64,000 nt of DNA from Phallus indusiatus (taxonomy: Eukaryota > Basidiomycota > Agaricomycetes > Phallales > Phallaceae), in NCBI GenBank assembly GCA_027605045.1, contig JAQFWX010000016.1, positions 186,001 to 250,000 of the forward strand. Direction: 5' to 3'. A program made the position numbers and the translations under genes. Under the pieces are notes generated by a model, which was given only the letters and a program-made list of their open reading frames with translations, made no database searches and was not told where the DNA came from. Positions 59,272 through 64,000 of this stretch are shown here, one piece after another; position 1 is the first letter of the stretch; each line of letters opens with the position of its first letter.

Positions 59272-61354
59272 TCATACGACAGTCTGCTTGGTCTTATTGA
59301 ACAATGCAACAGTTGCATCATCAATGTTAAGATGGGCTTTCACAAGTTCTGGAGGCGTCAGCGCGAGCCACTGGTTCAGACTTATATCTTGGAATTGATC
59401 TTGGGAGATGAGACCAACGTTAGGATCTCTTCTAACATTGCCAAGTTTACTTCTTACCTGTCTTGAATATTTCCAAGAAATGAAGAGTTTCATTGCCAAT
59501 GTTTTCGACATAATGACCATTGCTCGGCTATTATAACGGAACTTTGAGAACTCTTGAAGGCGAAAGCTTGGGAACTTACGGGAACATAGCCGACATCCCC
59601 AGCTTGAAGGTTGAATGTTCTAGCATTACCGTTGGCGGCGAAGATGGTCATACGTGCCTGACCGGAACTATCATAACCGTAAAGCGTAAATCGACTGGGA
59701 AGGGTTGAATTGGCTTAGAGCATACGTACATAAAGTAAGACCATTCAGCTTAGGATAGCAATGCAAAAAAATGAGTCTAGATTTTGTTATAATGACTAAA
59801 TATTTACCTTGCGTAGGATGCCACTTAAATGGAAATCGTCAACACAAGATAAATACCAAACCCAGAAATACTCACATGCAATTCTCTCATACCACCAACC
59901 TCGACGGTAACATCGGCAGCAGCAATAGTCGTTGCCACTGGGAAAGTAGTCGAATCGACAACCTTGACAGTTCCACCAGCAAGAGGCGTAAGAGCAGCTT
60001 TGGACCATGCCAAAGAAAACGGTGTAGAAACATGGCCTTGGGGATCAGACACCTCATCTTGGCTAACTGGAGGGGGAGGGGTACCAGGGAAAATATATAG
60101 TTCTCGAGCAGGGATATGATCAAATGCTGATATGTTTGCTCCAAAGTTCTTGGCTAACACCTCTTTGGGAACGTGGGAGACCCAGTCTGTAAGAAGGAAT
60201 GTGTCGTCCTCGCTGAATGTACCGTCGTCGAATACCTGTGTGAATCGAACGAATTGGGAATTGTCATGAAACTCAAGCTTTGTTACTATGAATAAAGGCA
60301 CTTACGAGCAAGAACTCTGCACCATCAGCGGTGTCATTCGTTGCTTGAATGGAGTGCGGAATACCAGGTGGGAAATACCAAATATCTCCAGGGTTCTGAG
60401 AAATGTAGTTAGTATAGTTAAACATGAAAAACTAGAGTCTTACGATGTCGGCCTCGTAATTCTGGCCAGCAGGCGTAACGGCCGTAATACGTGTCGTCCC
60501 CTACAGGAGAGAAAAAATATAAACAGAGAATCACCCGTAGACCAGCAGAGCTTACCGAGATGACATAACCCCATTCAGCGGTATCATGCCAATGAAGTTC
60601 ACTAAATTGCACATCAGAGCGGAGCATTAGCACATTCAATATTTGTTCTAGTTACCGAATTGCCCCAGCTTGCAACCTCATATCCACACCCGCCAATTGA
60701 TCCTAGAATCCATATATGAAACAATATATATGTAACTCGGGATAATCGCTTACAGCCAATGGCATAACTCCAACTAAAAAGGGAGGAAATCATCTGGTAA
60801 ACTCTATGTAGAGGAGTGTAATGGAAGGTGCCTTACCATTTTCTTGTCGAGCCCAACCACCCGTTTGAAGACGATTGTGGGAGAGACTGAAAGGCCATTT
60901 GGCATTATCTACACTTCCGGCATCCGTACTTGGGGGAGCTAAAAAGTCAGGTGATTGTCTAAAATCCAGGTTCGATGGTTATATAAATACACAACTAAAA
61001 ATAAAAGGCTGAAGAAAGAAAGCAAACGGACCTGTCCAAAGGGATATTTTGAGGACCAATGACGGTCGCTCCGAGCGTGCCCCGTATGGCTTCAGGCACT
61101 TCGTTTTGGAACTCGTCGTAAAAAGAGTAATTGGGATCATCACTTGCGTAACCTGCCGAAAAAGTAGCATCGGCAGCTGATGAGCTTGAAGTCGCTGTAT
61201 CAGTAGAGGGATGGGTAGGCAAAGCGGCAGAAGATGGTGACAAAACGGCAGTGCTGCCAGTATCAATGGAAGTGGTATTTCCAGTTGGTGCGGCGAAACC
61301 ACACTGCTGGTTGATGAGAACAAAAGCAGCAAGTAGGATTCGGGAATGGATCAT
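59272..61354 (-). CDS. Secreted oxalate decarboxylase (bicupin), copy 2
   Basis: A 461-residue paralogue of copy 1 with the same 13 exons: 61354-61032, 60958-60837, 60773-60754, 60702-60656, 60601-60556, 60500-60444, 60395-60306, 60235-59876, 59823-59808, 59748-59730, 59667-59580, 59527-59458, 59399-59272. Signal peptide at MIHSRILLAAF, then a longer Ser/Thr/Ala linker than in copy 1. First cupin: R171, H174, H176, E180, H219. Lid SEDD at 243-246 with E244. Second cupin: H355, H357, E362, H401. All metal ligands are present in both domains, so it should be active. Same strand as copy 1, about 2.1 kb apart, so a tandem duplicate. Confidence 0.92.
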
Positions 61355-64000
61355 CTGTGTGTATCGGTAGAGTGAATTGATGGAAGTAACAGAGTAGGAA
61401 AACGCTGTTTGAGAGAAAATATTAATCTCAAAAATGTGTTCGACGATGAAGATGAAGACAACTCACACAGAAAGCCAAAAAGTCCAGCACTTTATATCTT
61501 CAAACAGTGTCCGCGTCGGCGAAGGGTAATTTGTCTTGTTGAACCGACTCGGATGTAAGTTAAACGAATACGTATGTGTGGAGATTGGAAAATGCGCGTA
61601 TGACACACCAGAATCTGGCGAGGAGGTTGACTTTGAATGTGCGGCACGCAAAAGGACAGGAGCAAAAGAAGGAACAGCCTGGTCCAAAGACGTATTTAGA
61701 TTCAGGTGATCAGCCATAATAATAGTATAAGGTGATAACTCAAAAAAAAAACAATGTGGATCCAGGAAAAAACGGATTGAATTAATGGACAGCTACCTGT
61801 CAGGACTCGGGAAACACCAAAAAGAAGAAGCAAAGTGCAAACAGCCGACTTTCGGCATTGAGAGCCACCAAATAGATGGATAAACATCATGACCTTTAAG
61901 CCTTGAATAGGAAAAAAACACTAGAACCGCTTCGGCTTTTTTTGGCACCATTCCAAATAGTAAAATTGATATGGCAAGGGGATTCCGATCAGGTATTATC
62001 AATCATTCAGACATCTAAAATAAAAATGAGTATTTTCATTCGTTTTATATTCAAAATCTACCGGCGTACGACGAAAAGCCTACTAGTCGGATGGCTCTAT
62101 ATTTACCACAGAATTTGACTGGATTTGATTGATCTAATCACCAAAGGAGAAACGGAGAAATACGTACTTCGACGCGCAAATGAAAGGCAAATATGTAGTG
62201 GACATGTACTCTCAAGGAAAGGAGATTTCAGTTGTAGCACTTCGAAGATGACATCAGATGTTGCAACTCACAAGTAGAGGCGGCGGGCACAAATTCTTTT
62301 CTGTCACATAACACGCATGCGCCACGTCACACTCTGAATTCAAAATGTTTCTTCAACCAACGACGTACTCCGGCCCACAGCATCCCGAAGTCTAACCGAT
62401 AGCCCACTTTGTTAATAAGAATGGAAGAAACGAAAAAGCGGTGAGAACTGGGTATTCTTGATCCTAGCGTTGATATGAATTCGATAACCTATCGCCGGTG
62501 AACTTGAGCTATGTACTAAATTTAAAACACGTCCTAGAAGCGAAAAGAATTGACAGCCTTTGGTATTTACAGAAATCGGGTGCCCCAATACGATAACGTA
62601 CCGACTGAGTAGGCAACTCACATACACTTGACAAGCTAATCGCTAATCTATGTTGAGGCTACGCGATTTATCGACGCCCCAAAATGAGAGGATCATCAGC
62701 CTTCGTTTCTCATTCACTGAACGACCTCTGAGGTGCAGGGTCTCGCGATCAATCACTACGCTTCCCTTTCTGACAGTACTGCGTAAATGAGTTTCATAAA
62801 GAGTCTACCTGGCTGAGAGAGGGCTCAGGGGCTGAATACTAGTTTAGAATGAATGGGGCAAATGACTGGTTCGCAAAATCCGAATACGAAGACAGGTGGT
62901 CAAAAATAGCCTTCTGCATATCATATCATATCGTATCGTATCAAACCATATATATAATATATATACGATATGTATAGCCTAGAAACCCGGCAAGTACAAT
63001 TCTTGACATGCGTTGATGTTTTGTCCGACATTAATTCGACCCCAACAGAATCTTATAGGGTAGTATAGACAATGAATGCATGAGCAACGCTGGACGGAGC
63101 ATGTGGTACATATCGGTTGGGGATTCTGCGTACTACTATCGCTTTAATCGCCATGTCTCGTAATAGGATAAAGAGAAAGGAGATGACGGCTCACTCCTGA
63201 GCCGTAATTCCAGCGAGTTTTACTGAAAAGAAAAAGAATCATGGTATGTATTCTTCATCAAAGTATTCTGATAACAATGTGACTAGTTGGACTAGCTACA
63301 CCCCTCCAACCAACCCATTATGCGCTAGAACGTTTTACTACAACCATAAATCGAATCTGACCGTACGAACATATTCAACGTCTCTGTTTACCTGACTTTA
63401 TCAATTTGCAGGGTCCTCTATATTTATCCATCCGTCAATCTATTTATTCCGAGGCCCTATGTCTAGTTCTATAATTTGTTTTCTGCCGAAAATGGCAGAG
63501 ACAAAGTTATAAATAGGATCCGAAAACTCGGACCCTAACGCGATTTCCTATGAAAATAGCATCCAATCATGAAAAGATACGCAAGTTCAACGTTCCAATT
63601 TTTGAAACAAGAATTTCTTCTTTTCTTCCTTGCGCAATCAGTACCTTTTCACGGTCATCAAAATGGGTCATATGTACTGCGTGTCATAGGTTGTTCTCCA
63701 TACTTCAAACTTTAATAGTGACGTAAATGATTTAAATAACTTCGAGCATTCCCCCTTCACGACTAATAATATTTTAACCCTCAATCAGAGTTCATGAATA
63801 TCTTTGAAAGATGTGGATGACAATTTGGACAGATATCATTATCAAGGTGAGTCAAATCATGAAACATGGCGGCCGACTCGGATTCATTATTATTTTGGAC
63901 TACGTGCTAGCCTAAGGCGTAAAGGATCGTATGGAGCTCGCGATATTTACGGATAAAGGTACACCTCGATTCCTTTTCCGAAGCCGGACTCGGACTGCTG
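61355..64000. other. End of window without a recognisable gene
   Basis: Includes the copy 2 promoter. ORFs of 60-85 codons (for example 61717-61463 and 61890-61702, minus) have no recognisable motif. A simple repeat lies near 62917-62973. Confidence 0.5.
62917..62973. repeat. Simple repeat: CATAT/CGTAT pentamers and TA run
   Basis: Pentameric repeats (ATATC, GTATC) are followed by a TA-rich palindrome (CATATATATAATATATATACG). Confidence 0.8.

Overview
The window looks like nuclear DNA of a mushroom-forming basidiomycete (Agaricomycetes). Genes are broken by many short introns of about 50-70 bp with GT...AG borders. The protein families are typical of that group: an expanded BTB/POZ family, DUF6533-type membrane proteins, secreted bicupin oxalate decarboxylases, a half-size ABC transporter and a small Cys-rich secreted protein. 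All gene models were spliced by eye from reading frame and conserved motifs. No database was searched.

Layout. 1-569 (-): 5' part of a secreted type-B carboxylesterase, cut by the window edge. 2560-9950: an imperfect tandem duplication carrying two plus-strand BTB genes (A1, A2). Only the first unit holds a small secreted Cys-rich protein gene. 10092-12487 (-): a ten-exon TMEM135-like membrane protein. 13025-42674: a 30-kb array of minus-strand BTB genes of two subtypes, P (N-terminus MESN or MEVE) and Q (N-terminus MSEP/MSES). The order is P pseudogene, P-Q, P-Q, P-Q, P remnant, Q. Between the pairs lie duplicated blocks with two decayed rad9 copies, two DUF6533-like membrane genes, a decayed MFS-type transporter, a small secreted protein gene and non-coding block R in three copies. 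44944-48131 (+): a 14-exon ABC half-transporter. 50504-52711 (+): a single-exon gene for a 735-residue disordered protein. 55105-57120 and 59272-61354 (-): two tandem oxalate decarboxylases with identical 13-exon structure. The last 2.6 kb shows no gene.

How it fits together. The BTB genes are probably Cul3-type adaptor or scaffold proteins. The locus shows repeated segmental duplication, decay, promoter exchange and partial deletion, as expected of a fast-evolving lineage-specific family. The oxalate decarboxylases, carboxylesterase and ABC transporter fit the secreted and detoxifying physiology of a plant-litter or wood-associated fungus. The strongest candidates for something undescribed are the recurring P-Q BTB pair, a splice donor conserved just after the stop codon of every B-type gene, and conserved micro-exons that split the second metal site of both decarboxylases.
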